From Stereum hirsutum FP-91666 SS1 (Eukaryota; Basidiomycota; Agaricomycetes; Russulales; Stereaceae), in contig NW_006763132.1 in NCBI RefSeq assembly GCF_000264905.1, positions 162,237-226,236 on the forward strand: 64,000 bases of DNA. The letters are read 5' to 3'. The position numbers and the translations under genes are program-made. Below, piece after piece: positions 11,094 to 22,201 of the stretch (position 1 is its first letter; the number at the start of each line of letters is the position of its first letter). A model generated the notes under the pieces. It was not told the DNA's origin. It made no database searches and saw only the letters and a list, made by a program, of their open reading frames with translations.

Positions 11094-12349
11094 ATGGTCA
11101 AAGTCGCCATCGCGGGAGGATCGGGGCACGTCGGACTGAACATCATCAACGCGTACGTTTCTCCCCATCTATACGATTCCAATTCTTATTCTCACTCGTT
11201 TTAATGCTCTTCCAACGACTCGACGTCTCATCCACATCAATAACAACAAAGCATCCTTTCCGTAGGCAACCATATCCCCATTATCCTCTCCCGCTCCGAA
11301 ACCAAAGCTACGGATCCTCCTAACGTCGAAGTCCGCACAGTCGACTACTCGAACCGTGCAAACCTGGTCTCCTCGCTGCAAGACGTCCACACAGTCATTG
11401 TCACGCTGTTCAGTGCCGATGCGAAGGAATCAGTGGAGCATCAGCTCGCGTTGCTGGAGGCGGCAAAGGAGGTGGGGGTCAAGAGGTTTGCGCCCTCAGA
11501 GTGGGCGTCTAGGGTTAGTCTGGGTCCATCTCTTTGATCTCCCTGGTATATGAAATGATGTTCCGTACGACGGACTTGTGATAGGATAACAGTGGACTAC
11601 TGATGTACTTGCCAAAGTTGCAAGTCTGGGAGGCCGTGAAGAACTCCGGCCTTGAAGCGACGCGGTTCGTTCCTGGGTAAGTTCCGTCTGTCTAGTTCAA
11701 ACCTTCCAGACCTCTTGAGATGCGTTTGACTCACTTCCTGCAATCGATTGCCGAATGTATGATACAGTCTCTTCATCAACATGTTCGTAGGCGGCTCCAA
11801 CCTCCCATCCGAACGCGAAGCTCTCGCAGGCTACCCCGGTAATCTCTTTATCGACGCTCGCGCCGGCATCGCGGACATTCCCGGCGATGGCACAACCAAA
11901 ATTACCTTCACCTCCGTCCAAGACACTGCTAAGTTTGTCGCTGCGAGTCTTGATTTGGACAAATGGGAAGAGCTGAGTGGAATCGTGGGTGAGACGAAGA
12001 CGTTTGACGAGGTGGTGGATGTTGCGGAGAGGATCACAGGAAAGACGTTTTTGAGGACATATTTGATAAAGGGAGGAGGTGAGAGGGCGGAGAGGTTACT
12101 GGGGAGTTTGATTTATTCTGAGGTGAGCTTCGGGTCGGGATGAGACGATAGATGGCCTCAACCTTTGTCCTAACGGTTGTTTTTGATACGTTTCCCCAGA
12201 GCGCCAAGTCGATGTCCGCTGGCCATTGGGAGGTTGAACCGACGCTGAACCGCAGGCTTCCTCCCCTTCGTGCTCTTACCGTAGAAGAGTTTCTTCGAGG
12301 GTATTGGGAAGGCGCGGATTGGTCGACTCCGGCTGCTGCTGCATCTTAA
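11094..12349 (+). CDS. NmrA-like / isoflavone-reductase-family oxidoreductase, copy 2
   Basis: A paralogue of the gene at 4176-5404. Exons 11094-11152, 11252-11513, 11585-11676, 11768-12122 and 12200-12349 close in frame to 305 residues, with intron positions and phases equal to copy 1. Visible landmarks are MVKVAIAGGSGHVGLNIINA (nucleotide-binding loop GGSGHVG), VIVTLFSADAKESV, VKRFAPSEWASR, LFIDARAGIADIPGDGT and the C-terminal GYWEGADWSTP. The first and third exons have identical lengths in both genes (59 and 92 nt), which shows duplication rather than convergence. The activity is presumably NADPH-dependent reduction of an aromatic or quinoid substrate. Confidence 0.88.
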
Positions 12350-12926
12350 CGTATGAAGTAGGTTGTATACACGAGATTTGTGATGATGCGGTCAATGTGT
12401 ATGTATTTAGGGTGTCTGAAGAAGCTACATAAATGAGATCTAAACGAGCATTCCTACAGTCCTGAAGGCACCGCTAAATCGTGCAAGAGGTATTTCAGCT
12501 TTATTGATGAGCAGGCCAAAATGAGTCTCGCGCGCGCGCTGCATCATGGTTGTCCTTTGCAACCAGTCGACGTTTCTTACGGCGGAGTTAAGTAGACGGT
12601 TGGGCGTGGACCGAACTCATCTCATCGCGATGCTACGTGAAAGCGTCAGGGAGGTCGCGAAGGGGTCAGGTCTAAACACGTTTCAAGACCAATTTGCGAC
12701 GAAGCTCAGGGAGCAGATTCGTCCTCCACCGTTGAACCCACAGTTGGAAGGTGTAACTGATATACGTAGGCCATTGACCACGGCTGGAGTTTGTGGAGCG
12801 GGTTGAAGTCAAAGAAGCTGTTTGGCATTTCGAGCGGTAGAGGGAGGAAAGTCACCGGGATTGTGCTGTAAATCTGTCGAGGGCCGTGTGATCACGCAGC
12901 GACAGCAGAGGAATGAGAGATGCGTA
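12350..12926. other. Intergenic between convergent genes
   Basis: The 3' ends of the plus-strand NmrA-like gene and the minus-strand MYND gene face each other here. A plus-strand frame at 12546-12806 is open but has no recognisable motif. I see no repeat or RNA gene. Confidence 0.4.
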
Positions 12927-15434
12927 TTAGGTGTTTTGCGGAACAAAAGCTAGCCTATTGATATGTCTGTTGACATCTTCGAGCTTCGCCTTTTTCGCCA
13001 TGGTCTTTGGCAGGGAGATCCTCTCCATCAACGTCCCGTCGTGGATGTAACGCTCAAACACATATCCACAGACCAGCTTGTGCTCATTCCAATCGCTGTC
13101 ACCGTCCCCATATAATTTAGAATGGCGCAGGATGAGCGTTAGTATTTCTCACGACCGTCAGTGTCCAGCAGAACGCACCTCGTCTGACATTGGTTTCCAC
13201 AATATTTGATGGATTGGCACCCAGAACACCTCGCCTCAGCCCTTTCCTCGCATCCTCTCCTTCCACAATTGGTGTCTTCCTCGTCGGTTCCTCGACGCAC
13301 TTCCCTCTCCAATCTGGCAAAGTTCTCATAGTTCGTGTGGATTGATATTTGAGGCGGGTCAAGGCCACGAGGTGTGGGCTTCGAGTCGATAAGGCTGCGA
13401 GGGCCTCCCGGAATGAAGGCAGCTTCGAGGAGAGAGCGTACGATACGCGGGCGAGGCAGACATGGACGCAGAACTCCTGTCAGTGTAGGATGTATCGAGA
13501 GGGCGTGATGGAGAAAGTCGAACAGGAACTTGATGGGTACTATAGTGGATGCCGCTGTCAGCCACCGAAGACTAAAACTCGAAAGAACGATGAAATAACA
13601 AGAGAAGACTGGGGCTTGACATACCAGCAAAATTGCTCATTATCACGGCTGCGTCTCGCCGCGCGACCAGCGACGACAAGAACACGTCGAGAGTTTCGAT
13701 TAGCTCGTTCATAACCAATAATGCCGCTAGTGGCTCATATTCGTCTGGCGCCTCGTGTTTGCCGTACCTCAGGCCATCCAGCATCATCCCGAATATGACA
13801 AACGCGACCTGGTCTCCAATTCTAGCGTCGTTCTTCACGATGTCCATGCCACCCTTCTCTCCTGTCTTCTTGAACACTTTTAACAGCTCACTCCACAGCG
13901 CCTCATTCCTCAAGACGCGTTTGTAGGTTGCTTTACCATTCTTCGCCAGCTGCACCACGGTATCGACGAGATTGACGCAAATGTACGTCTCTTCGATATT
14001 GAGCCAAGTGAGATACCAGGCGAGTTTGGTCAAGAGAGTGTCGATGGAGCCAGAGGCGCCTTTGATAATTTTGCGTAGCACGCTCTGCGGGGAGGGAAGG
14101 GCCGCGCGGGACGAAGGTGAAAGTGAACTCGAAGCATCCGTCGATGCAACGAGGAAGGAGTAGAGAACTTCTCCGGTGATGATATGAAACTCGGATTGAT
14201 CAGGCTCGGTATCAAGGGTGCCGTGCAATGAAGCGCGGACAAGGACAGGGATTGTAAGGTCGATGGGATCGTCGACAATTCTGTGTATACGAGCAGGAGG
14301 TACAAATGGGAGTGTCTGAGTATTTATGACAATCAGTGATGAAGCTGAAGGAAGAAGTACATACGTGAGAAAAGATCGATGATGGGTCACGATGGGCCAC
14401 ACCAGTTGTGCCACTATAATGCGTTCTCGAGCAAAATATTCTTCGTCTTTCGTACTATTGCCTGGTACGTCCCATACCTTAGTGTTATATAGCTAGGTCA
14501 GAAAGACATAAGTGGATGAAGGAAGAGAAAGGGCATACCCTCTGCATCAATCGCGTCCAGTACTTTTGCACTGTGTAGATGAAGAGTTGTTGGCTATTCG
14601 AGAGTGGCTCCTTGAAGTGCGTTACTGATCGTCCGAGAATCTCGAGCGGGTAGTAATAGCCTGGGGAAGCTGTGATATGGTGAGTTTACCTCCAGGGCAT
14701 CCGAATAATAGGATCATCGGCATACCAGTGCTAGAACATCCGACGCGATGGTTCTCCGTTGTTCCGGGTCGGTGGGCCATTGTGGCGCTTCAAGCGCGTG
14801 GTTGCACAAGACTTCAACGATACCTTCGCGAACAAGACCGTCCCATGTTGGCAGAAATGATGGCTCGAGGACCGCACGCATAAGGACCACGAATGCGGGA
14901 AATATGTCCTGTTTTATTGTGTCAAGTGTCTCAGTTGAGAGTCTGAGACACCGCTAAAAAAACACTGATTGCGCTGTTGGATGAAAGTTGAGTACCGACC
15001 AAAAAGGAGTCACCCCATCGGTTGCGTGGTAAATGTGGATGGTTTATCCTGAACACGTCGAGGATGCGAGTTGGATTTGAACTAAGATAGCCTGCCCAGA
15101 CTCGTTCAGATGCGTCGTCAGTCCATTCCATTTCAGAGAATACAGCGTCTTTTGAGGTGGAATCGGTCAAGGGTAGAGGGAGAGCGCCGATTCCAAATAC
15201 ATACACCGACAACCTAAGATATGACTTAGACAGAGATCTCAAGAGTGACGCTGTAACAAAGAGAGCGCTGGTTGTGGTATGGAAAAACCACGAGTGGTGG
15301 ACGCCCGTGTCGAAGTGAAAAGTATGAGCTGGGTTAGGGTTGCAGCACGCTGCGTAACACGAGTTACGAGATACTCTTGGCACTGAACAAGCATCGTTGA
15401 CTTCGATGAACTTTTGACTGGGAACTCTTGTCAT
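12927..15434 (-). CDS. MYND-type zinc-finger protein
   Basis: A large multi-exon protein ending in a MYND finger, a zinc-binding module that usually binds proline-rich partner peptides. The last exons are certain: the exon ending at 13625, then 13554-13179 and 13095-12927. They read CGRRGC, RCSGCQSIKYCGNQC and, across the final intron, SDWNEHKLVCGYVFERYIHD, giving the complete Cys/His ligand set. Upstream exons encode a helical region of about 500 residues (for example VLMRAVLEPSFLPTWDGL, PLEILGRSVTHFKEP, NIEETYICVNLVDTVVQL), as in many mushroom MYND proteins with a long unannotated helical front. The start is taken at 15434, the first ATG of the upstream frame. Some residues between 15434 and 15210 may be intronic. 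Its cellular role is not known. Confidence 0.75.
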
Positions 15435-15783
15435 AGCCTGGTGAAACTTCGAGCTCTTATCCTGGAGGCTGACGGTTGTGCTGGTTTTCAGTCAATTTAT
15501 CTCCCCACTGGCTACAATTTTCCCGGCTCATACGGTTTTGAACCGTAACGGAGGAGTAACTTTGAGTGCTCAATGGTTTTCTCGGCCAAGAGTTAACTTG
15601 ATCAGCGAACTTCTTCACGAGCAAGTTAGCTCGCTCATTTTTTTATTATTGCGCCAATGAGTGAACTTTCGCCATCTTCACCGGCATGTAACACACCTTT
15701 GTCGATGTCTAATTCTGGTGTCCGCTGAATGGCATGTTCTGGCATGTTCAACTTGAGCGTCGGTGAGTTCTTTCCGCTGACAT

Positions 15784-16052
15784 TAGACGTTATCTGCAGC
15801 CTGAAAAGTAGACTTTTGAGTTGCAAGGCGACGCAAGCGAACTGTAAAAGTGAGAATTTTAACTAAAATTTCAGTTCGAAGGGGAAAGTGCAGGCCAGCC
15901 GTGATTGGCTGATCGACTCCATTTGGCCTGCGTCTGGCACTTACCGAGGGTTCGAAGCGAACTATGAAAAAAAAATTGCAGTTTACGAGCTCTCAAGCAG
16001 CCAATTTGAAGCTCATAGAACCTCTCGGTTTTCAGGCTGCAGATAACATCTA
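15784..16052. mobile_element. Foldback MITE with 22-bp terminal inverted repeats and TA flanks
   Basis: The left end 15786-15807 (GACGTTATCTGCAGCCTGAA...) matches the reverse complement of the right end 16029-16050 at 21 of 22 positions, and both are flanked by TA. Inside, subterminal arms AAGTGCAGGCCA and TGGCCTGCGTCTGGCACTT also pair, so the whole 265-bp body can fold on itself. No protein is encoded. The termini resemble the smaller element at 6259-6377. Confidence 0.72.
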
Positions 16053-16364
16053 TTGCGCTCGTTCATAGCCACGAGAGCGCGAAACAGGCTTCGGCGGGTT
16101 CAACTGTGCCCCTTGTGCCGCAAGACTATAACCCACGCTATTGCCCTAGACGGTGTACTGGCACCAGGGACTCCGAAGTGTATTCGATGAACGTTATCAA
16201 AACCGAGTCGCGTCCACAGGTTCGGATGACGACGTCAGAGTGGTTCAAAGTATTAATTCTAGTCTAAGTCGTATCGGCGTGAGGATAGATGAAGCATATC
16301 GTGAACAAGAAAAAAAAATGCAGGACGCGCTTGAGGACGCGTTTTCTAGGCAGACTCGTCGAAA

Positions 16365-16927
16365 CTAGCGGTATTGCCACCCAGCCACTGCCATGTCCCA
16401 CACGATCTGGCTTCCGTCCGCATCGAAAGCCTACGACAAACCAAACATGCAGTCAGCCTCGACTATTGAGATCACATAATGGTTTGAAGGAGAGAGCACG
16501 GAGCTAACCTTAGCATGGATTGTCTCTCCGCCGTCGAAGTATACCGAAATACGCGCTTGGGACTCGAACTGTCCGCTCAAGAGAGACATTCCGTGGAAGG
16601 CCTGGAAGTCCCAGTAGCCTCCTTCGGGCAGCTGTGAGCCCTCTTCTGTTTGAACCTCCCCTATTAAGCATTCAACCAAAATCAAATCATTCGACAAAGT
16701 GTGAGTACAAAGAAGCGTGGACGAAGAGACTCGAGGGACTCACGGAGGAGGTCATTAATGAGCTCTTCCATCGTCTCGTTCTCGTTAAAATCGGCGCCAC
16801 GAACATAAGGAGCAATATGAAAGGCTCTTTTCACGTTCAGCCACATACAGCCATGATTGCGGTAGCCTTTTCGATGCCATGTTGCACCTCGAGAGTTGCG
16901 GGTCGACTGCTGATACATTGGTGGCAT
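16365..16927 (-). CDS. Small conserved-looking hypothetical protein
   Basis: Three exons, 16927-16744, 16660-16509 and 16430-16365, join in frame to 133 residues from MPPMYQQSTRNSRGATW to the stop at 16367-16365. Distinct stretches are FHIAPYVRGADFNENETMEE and, after the first intron, GGYWDFQAFHGMSLLSGQ and GGETIHAKAFDADGSQIV. There is no signal peptide or membrane segment. I do not recognise the family. Evidence for a real gene is the exact phase agreement over two introns with good GT-AG signals. An earlier in-frame start is possible, because the frame is open further upstream towards 17188. A TATAAAA motif near 17093 on the same strand could be its promoter. Confidence 0.55.
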
Positions 16928-17798
16928 GTCTTGGTTAAGTAGAAGAGGGTATGGTTCGCGTCGCGGTGAGAAGCGGCTGGGGGTTGAAAGGGAGTCGTTG
17001 GACGCGAGCGCAGTGTCAAGGTTGAACAAAGGGCAAACGTCGGAGGTGCTTGTGGGAGTTGAAAGGGAAAGAGACCACGTATCGACGCGGGTTTTTATAC
17101 TTTTCCAACTCCGCCATGGTGGCACTGTTTGGCACAATGGCACCCCGATCGAACCGGTACCGTGCCAGATGGTCATCGACCTTGTCACAACCAGCTATCA
17201 CTTTGTATTATGCAATAATACAGTGCCATCTGAGCACTGTCGACCTTCGAAGTGTGGACGTTCGAACACCGAGCGACAGATTCCGAATGCCCAAATGTAG
17301 ACGCCGCGCATCTAGCATCGAGCCGTACCGTTCTTCTTCGGCAATTTTTGTACACGACCCGCACCCACGATACTGCCCAGTTAACACCCTCTGCGCCTCG
17401 GCAAAGAGGCAGCCTCCCCCGACTGCATATCTTAGCCTCTCTACATTACCGCCATCACGCAGTCTTGACCGTCGCGAATTGCAAATAAACAAAGAACACA
17501 CACAAAGAACAGACACCAGAAACGTCCCGCCCGGATTATATTGCACGAACGCCGAACCCCAACGTCAACGTGTCGTCGCCTGTCGCTATACAGATCTATG
17601 CGTCCACCCACCCTTCCGCTTCCGAGCACGAGAATCAATCAGGTGACCGGAACCCACAGAGGGCGTCAACGATTGCAGAGGGGAAGACAAAAGACGGCAG
17701 ACGGCAGAGAGGGAAAGATGGGAAAGACAGAAGACGGCAAAGGGAAAGACGAAAGGAGGCTAGGCAGAAGAGTGGAAGAAGGGAGATGAGAAAGCCAT
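16928..17798. other. Promoter region and simple-sequence tract
   Basis: The stretch holds the upstream region of the small hypothetical gene (TATAAAA near 17093, minus strand). At 17680-17790 there is a purine-rich tract with repeated AAGACGGCA units on the plus strand. The overlapping open frames there are by-products of biased composition. No gene is supported. Confidence 0.4.
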
Positions 17799-19244
17799 CT
17801 ATTCCTCTTTCTTTCCTCCGATCCTCTTCTCGGCTTCGTCGATTGCGGCTTTGTCCGTTGCGGGACCGGCGGCGGCTGTGGGGAGAAGAAAGGTAACGAA
17901 GTGGTCAGTATAAATGGAGGTAAGCGTAGGGGGATGAGATTGGAGGATGAAAGGGTAGGAAGGGTGAAAGGCTATCGGTGTGGTGTCGTGCGCCACACAA
18001 AGTTCCTTGTGCGGGTGCGACAACGCACCCATCACCCCTTCACATCACATCCCAACCATCTCACTCCCCTCTCAAGCGACACCACATCGCCCCAAACAAA
18101 TCAAACAAACAGAAAATCACTCACGTCCAAACAACCCCCCAGCAGCCTTAAACGGCCTCTTCAAATCGCCCTCCGGCGCCTTGCCCAGCACGTAGATCTT
18201 GACCTCGTTGGACTCATAGAGCGATTTGAGGCCCATGAGGGCTTGGACGAAGAGAGGTTGGGTGTATTGCATGTAGAGGTGGAGGAAGCCCATCATTGCG
18301 ACGGAGGTTAGGGTTGAGCGGATCTGTGGATAGGTGGGGAGGGGGGGAGAGGTTAGCAAGCGTGTTGAGATATTGGTAAGTAGGAGAATTCTGAGGGGGG
18401 AGGGATGATCGTGTGAGGCAGGAGTGATGAGTGTGTGGGGAAGATGATGTGGTGTGGAGGAGACGGGAAGGAAGTAGTGTGGCGGTGGCGAAGAAAGGAG
18501 GAGAAAGTGTGATGCGGTATGGTCAAAGGGATAGTATGGGCTGATTGTTGTGCGTATATTTTGAGGGAAGATGAAGGACAAGAGCAGAATAATAAACGTA
18601 ATGCGACGAGAAAAAAAACGTACGAGTTTCGAGACCTCAGCGAGGTCATAATCGCGGATGGTCGTGGTGACCAGGTTTCCAGGTTCTTGCGTCTGATGAT
18701 CCATGGCTATAATTAGTAGGCGGGCTTGGAAGATGTTGGAGACGGACTGACCATCTGATTAGGGGGCTCAACTAGTAAGACGACTACAGGTTAGTAAAGC
18801 AGTACAAAGGCGAAACACACAAGTCGCGTGACGTACCATACTTGAGCACGGTCTGGTCGTTCTTCGACTTGACCTGCGAAACACAGACAGTAATTCATCC
18901 AATCAAGCGCCCGACCACAAAAGTATGAGCTTTTCCATCCTACACAGACCGGACGAAAAGATAAGAAAATTGGCAGGAGCGGAAGGCACACCTTTTGGGA
19001 GATATAGAAGTACACGGCCAGACAGATCGCCTGAGTGACCACGTATCCTATCCGAACATAAAGCAACACGTCCGGGTCGTCGAAAGGGATTTTTCGGGCC
19101 ACTGTACACCAAACGAAAGCGCAACAGCAAAACGAACGGAACCCCGATAAGAACACGTATACAACATGGTCAAAGGAAAAGAATTGTGGACAGACCTTGC
19201 ATGACGCCGAGAGAAATAGCCAGGTTTTGCATGGGAGCGTTCAT
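17799..19244 (-). CDS. SND3: PHO88/SND3, ER membrane protein-targeting factor
   Basis: A homologue of yeast Pho88/Snd3, an ER membrane protein of the SRP-independent (SND) targeting route, first described in phosphate transport. Exons 19244-19196, 19101-18992, 18873-18837, 18771-18752, 18692-18624, 18323-18125 and 17875-17799 close in frame to 186 residues, the family's length. The order matches: MNAPMQNLAISLGVMQVARK, PDVLLYVRIGYVVTQAICLA (membrane segment), VKSKNDQTVLKYVEPPNQM, LVTTTIRDYDLAEVSKL, VAMMGFLHLYMQYTQPLFVQ and NEVKIYVLGKAPEGDLKRPF, then an acidic/Lys tail. One exon is only 20 nt. The intron between 18323 and 18624 is 300 bp and pyrimidine-rich on the coding strand. It is divergent from SLM1, with 378 bp between the starts. 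Confidence 0.95.
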
Positions 19245-19622
19245 CTTGAGATACCGAACCTGGTAGACAACGAGTGATGTGGGACGGACGAGGAGGCGAC
19301 GGAGGTGGTGGACAGCGGAGCAGACGCGTTCAGCAGCGCAAAACCCGGTCGTTCCTGCAAGCTGACGTGTTCGGCTTTTCCCGCCCGGCGCTCAATGAGC
19401 TGCACCCCGGGGTCCTACGCACTCAAAACTGGTGGCAAAGTGTTAGGGGTCTCCAACGGATATCGGCGCCAAACTTGTCTGCGCAGATGACGTCGTCGAT
19501 GGGCAGCTTTCCGTGCGGATGCTCTCGAACATCTCAATCACCCGCCACTTCGATAAATAGTCTACTTCCCTGCTTGACAGGCTCCACCTACCTTTTACTT
19601 ATCCCCACCATCATCAACAACG
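19245..19622. promoter_or_regulatory. Shared divergent promoter of SND3 and SLM1
   Basis: Only 378 bp separate the start codons of the two head-to-head genes, so both promoters must lie here. A pyrimidine-rich run ending TATCCCCACCATCATC precedes the SLM1 start, as expected for a fungal transcription start region. No specific factor site was identified. Confidence 0.5.
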
Positions 19623-22201
19623 ATGAACGATACAGCATCCATCTCGCGGCAGACCTCCATCTCGCGCGCGAGTCGACAGGGCTCGACCGTGAGCAGGAGC
19701 CAGTCGCTCATCAAGAAGAATATTGCCCCGCATGATTTGAGGCCCTCGGATGTGTTGATTGAGAGGTTTGTTGCGTGGAAGGTCATTGTGAAGCAGCTCA
19801 TCGCGTACTTCGAGGTCCGTCTCCTATTCCTCACAATACAACTTCGGTGGCGGGCGTTGATGAACCTGGGATTTTTTGTGGTATAGGGTATCGCGGACAT
19901 CGAGAACAATACCGCGAAGGAAATGACGAAGCTCGGCGCCGTTATCCAAGTTCCCTTCCGCTCTGGTAACCAATTCCTCGGCGAAGGCGGTCTCCAAGTT
20001 CGTTTTACTAACTCATTCATGCTCGAGCAACCTGACTGATAACCACCGATTCTATAGGACGTATACTACTCCATCCGCGACAAGACCCGCATCATCGCTG
20101 ACCAGCACGCCAACCTCGGCCGTACGATCGACAGCTCCATCGTTCAGCACCTTCAGAAGCTCCGCGTCGAGATCAAGGCCCATATCAAGGTATGCTCTCT
20201 ACATTACGCTCATGCTCTTGTTCCATCGACTCCTATTTGCGAGTCTCTGTGCAGCTCCACTTTCGCTGCCCAAATCATCGTCAACGTGCTCATGTCATTT
20301 ATCTTTGGATGTAGAATGTGCAAAACGACACTGGCAAGCTCGCTACCTCCGTGGCCAAGGAGCGCGAACTTTCTACGCGTCTCATTTCGGAGCTCTCGAC
20401 GAATATCTCCGTGTTCAAGAACACACCTATGCAGGTTACGTCGAAGACTGATCCGTGAGTCCCTTCGCCTTTTGGCTCCGAGTTATGCAGAACTTGTATT
20501 GTGGAGACGTACTCGAACATCTGGCTTGATCAGTATCTCGAACGGACCACTTGGCCTGCATGACGTTCTGTCGGCCACGATTGCACATACCCGTGAGCGA
20601 CTTACCGTCGTTCTACCGGGAATACCGGGACCTGCGTCACGCACAGTCTGAAAGCTTAGATTCAGCTATACGATCGGTTTTGCAAACCTGCGCTGGGACG
20701 TTCAGGGCGGCCTACGTTCCTACGTTCAATCACGATAATCACGACACCAACTCTTCCCCAATCATTTCCATTCGCTGACGTTTTTTCGTCGATCCCCATT
20801 CCTCGTCACTTCCTCCATCCCACCCCATCCAAATTTCAACAGTTATGTCGCCAACCAGGCCGTCATGCGCCAACTCCAAAAACAAATCCACGAAGAAAAC
20901 GCCCTCCAAAAATCCATAATCATCATGCAACAAAACTCCGCCCACTTCGAATCCGGAATCGTCCGCGCCCTCCAATCCGCCTGGGCCACCTTCGACGAAT
21001 GGCAGTCCCGCCTCTCCGCCTCCGTCCAAGCCACCTGGTCCGCCATGGGCACTCAGTTCGCCGAACTGGGCCCGGACGAGGAATGGGTTGCCTTTGCGGC
21101 TAGGAGCGATCATTTGTTGGACCCGGAGACGCCGTTGAGGAGCGCGGATGTGAGGGGGGAGGAGGTGAGGTGGCCGAGTAAGGAGGATCCGAGCGTGTTG
21201 CCGGTGCATGAGGGGTGGATGGAGAGGAAGAAGCGGTATACGCGCGCGTATAAGGAGTCGTTCTACGTCCTCACTCCCGCTGGGTTCCTACACGAATACG
21301 CGGGGAGCGATCCGAAGGCGGGCAACGGGCTGCCCATCTTCTCGCTTTTCCTGCCGATGTGCACCCTTGGACCGGCGAGCTCGATCGGCGCGAAGAGTCA
21401 TAAGTTCCATATCGAGGGGAGGAAGGACGGGAGCGGGACGTTGAAGACGGGGAGTATTAGGAGTTTGACGGGTAGGGTTGGTGGGGGTGGTGGATCGGGA
21501 CATGCGTGGAGCTTTAGGGCGAGGAGTCATGAGGATATGATGGAGTGGTGGAACGATATTAGGATGTTGTGTGCGAGGTATCTCGTTGCGAGTGAGCATA
21601 TGGAGAGGAGTGGGCCTGTGCATGCGGCGGTTAGGGCTGCTGGATATGCGAGTGAGGATGATGGTGAGGGGAGCGAGGACGAGGGCTCGAGCGTTGAGGA
21701 AGAGGAGGAGGAAGAAGAGGAGGAAGGTGGAAGGATTACTGGCGTTCATGGACAGAGGATGCCGGGTGGGACTCATGATATCGATGGAGAAGGGACGGAC
21801 GAGGAAGTCACCGGAGAGAGATACGAGGAGGCAAGAGAAGGCGCCGTCACCGACGGAGAGGACTTGCCCAGTTATTCTCACCCAACCAGGGACTCGGGGA
21901 TCGAGATTGGAGCGAACGGATATGCGGTAAGTTTCTACGTTCTATCCAGACTTTCTTGCCCCTCTAATGCGTTCTTCTATCCGTTTAGCTCGACAAGAAG
22001 CACACCTCGGGCTCGAACGGCGTAGGCCGTAAAGCCTCGCTCCGCCAACAGGAGAAAGCCCCCGAAGGTCGCGCCGCTCACGTCGACGCTGATGGATCTG
22101 GCCCAAGTGGCGTGGACGGGCTTGGTCCCACTACCTCTGGCGGGAGTGTGGGCCAGGCGCCGATTGAGAGGTCGGAGAGTCGGTTCACGGAGGGGTTGTA
22201 A
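19623..22201 (+). CDS. SLM1: SLM1/SLM2-like PH-domain protein (TORC2/PI(4,5)P2 effector)
   Basis: A homologue of yeast Slm1/Slm2, plasma-membrane scaffolds that bind PI(4,5)P2 and carry TORC2 signals to Ypk kinases. Exons 19623-19814, 19887-19997, 20058-20189, 20315-20454, 20843-21926 and 21989-22201 close in frame to 623 residues. Residues about 40-330 are a helical F-BAR-like region (LIERFVAWKVIVKQLIAYFE, HLQKLRVEIKAHIKN, AVMRQLQKQIHEENALQ). The PH domain follows: HEGWMERKKRYTRAYKESFY, VLTPAGFLHEYAG, SHKFHIEGRKDG, HAWSFRARSHEDMMEWWNDI. The tail is acidic, with a run of about ten glutamates. Intron 4 is 388 bp, much longer than the others (60-130 bp), and no element explains it. Confidence 0.93.

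Noticed and set aside
16153..16368. Plus-strand frame with a coiled-coil-like end (SLSRIGVRIDEAYREQEKKM)
   Set aside because: It ends exactly over the stop of the minus-strand hypothetical gene and begins just after a MITE. No upstream exon could be joined, so it was not listed as a gene.
21288..21881. 197-codon minus-strand frame
   Set aside because: It is the antisense of the SLM1 PH-domain exon, and its proline-rich sequence is a product of the codon bias on the real strand.
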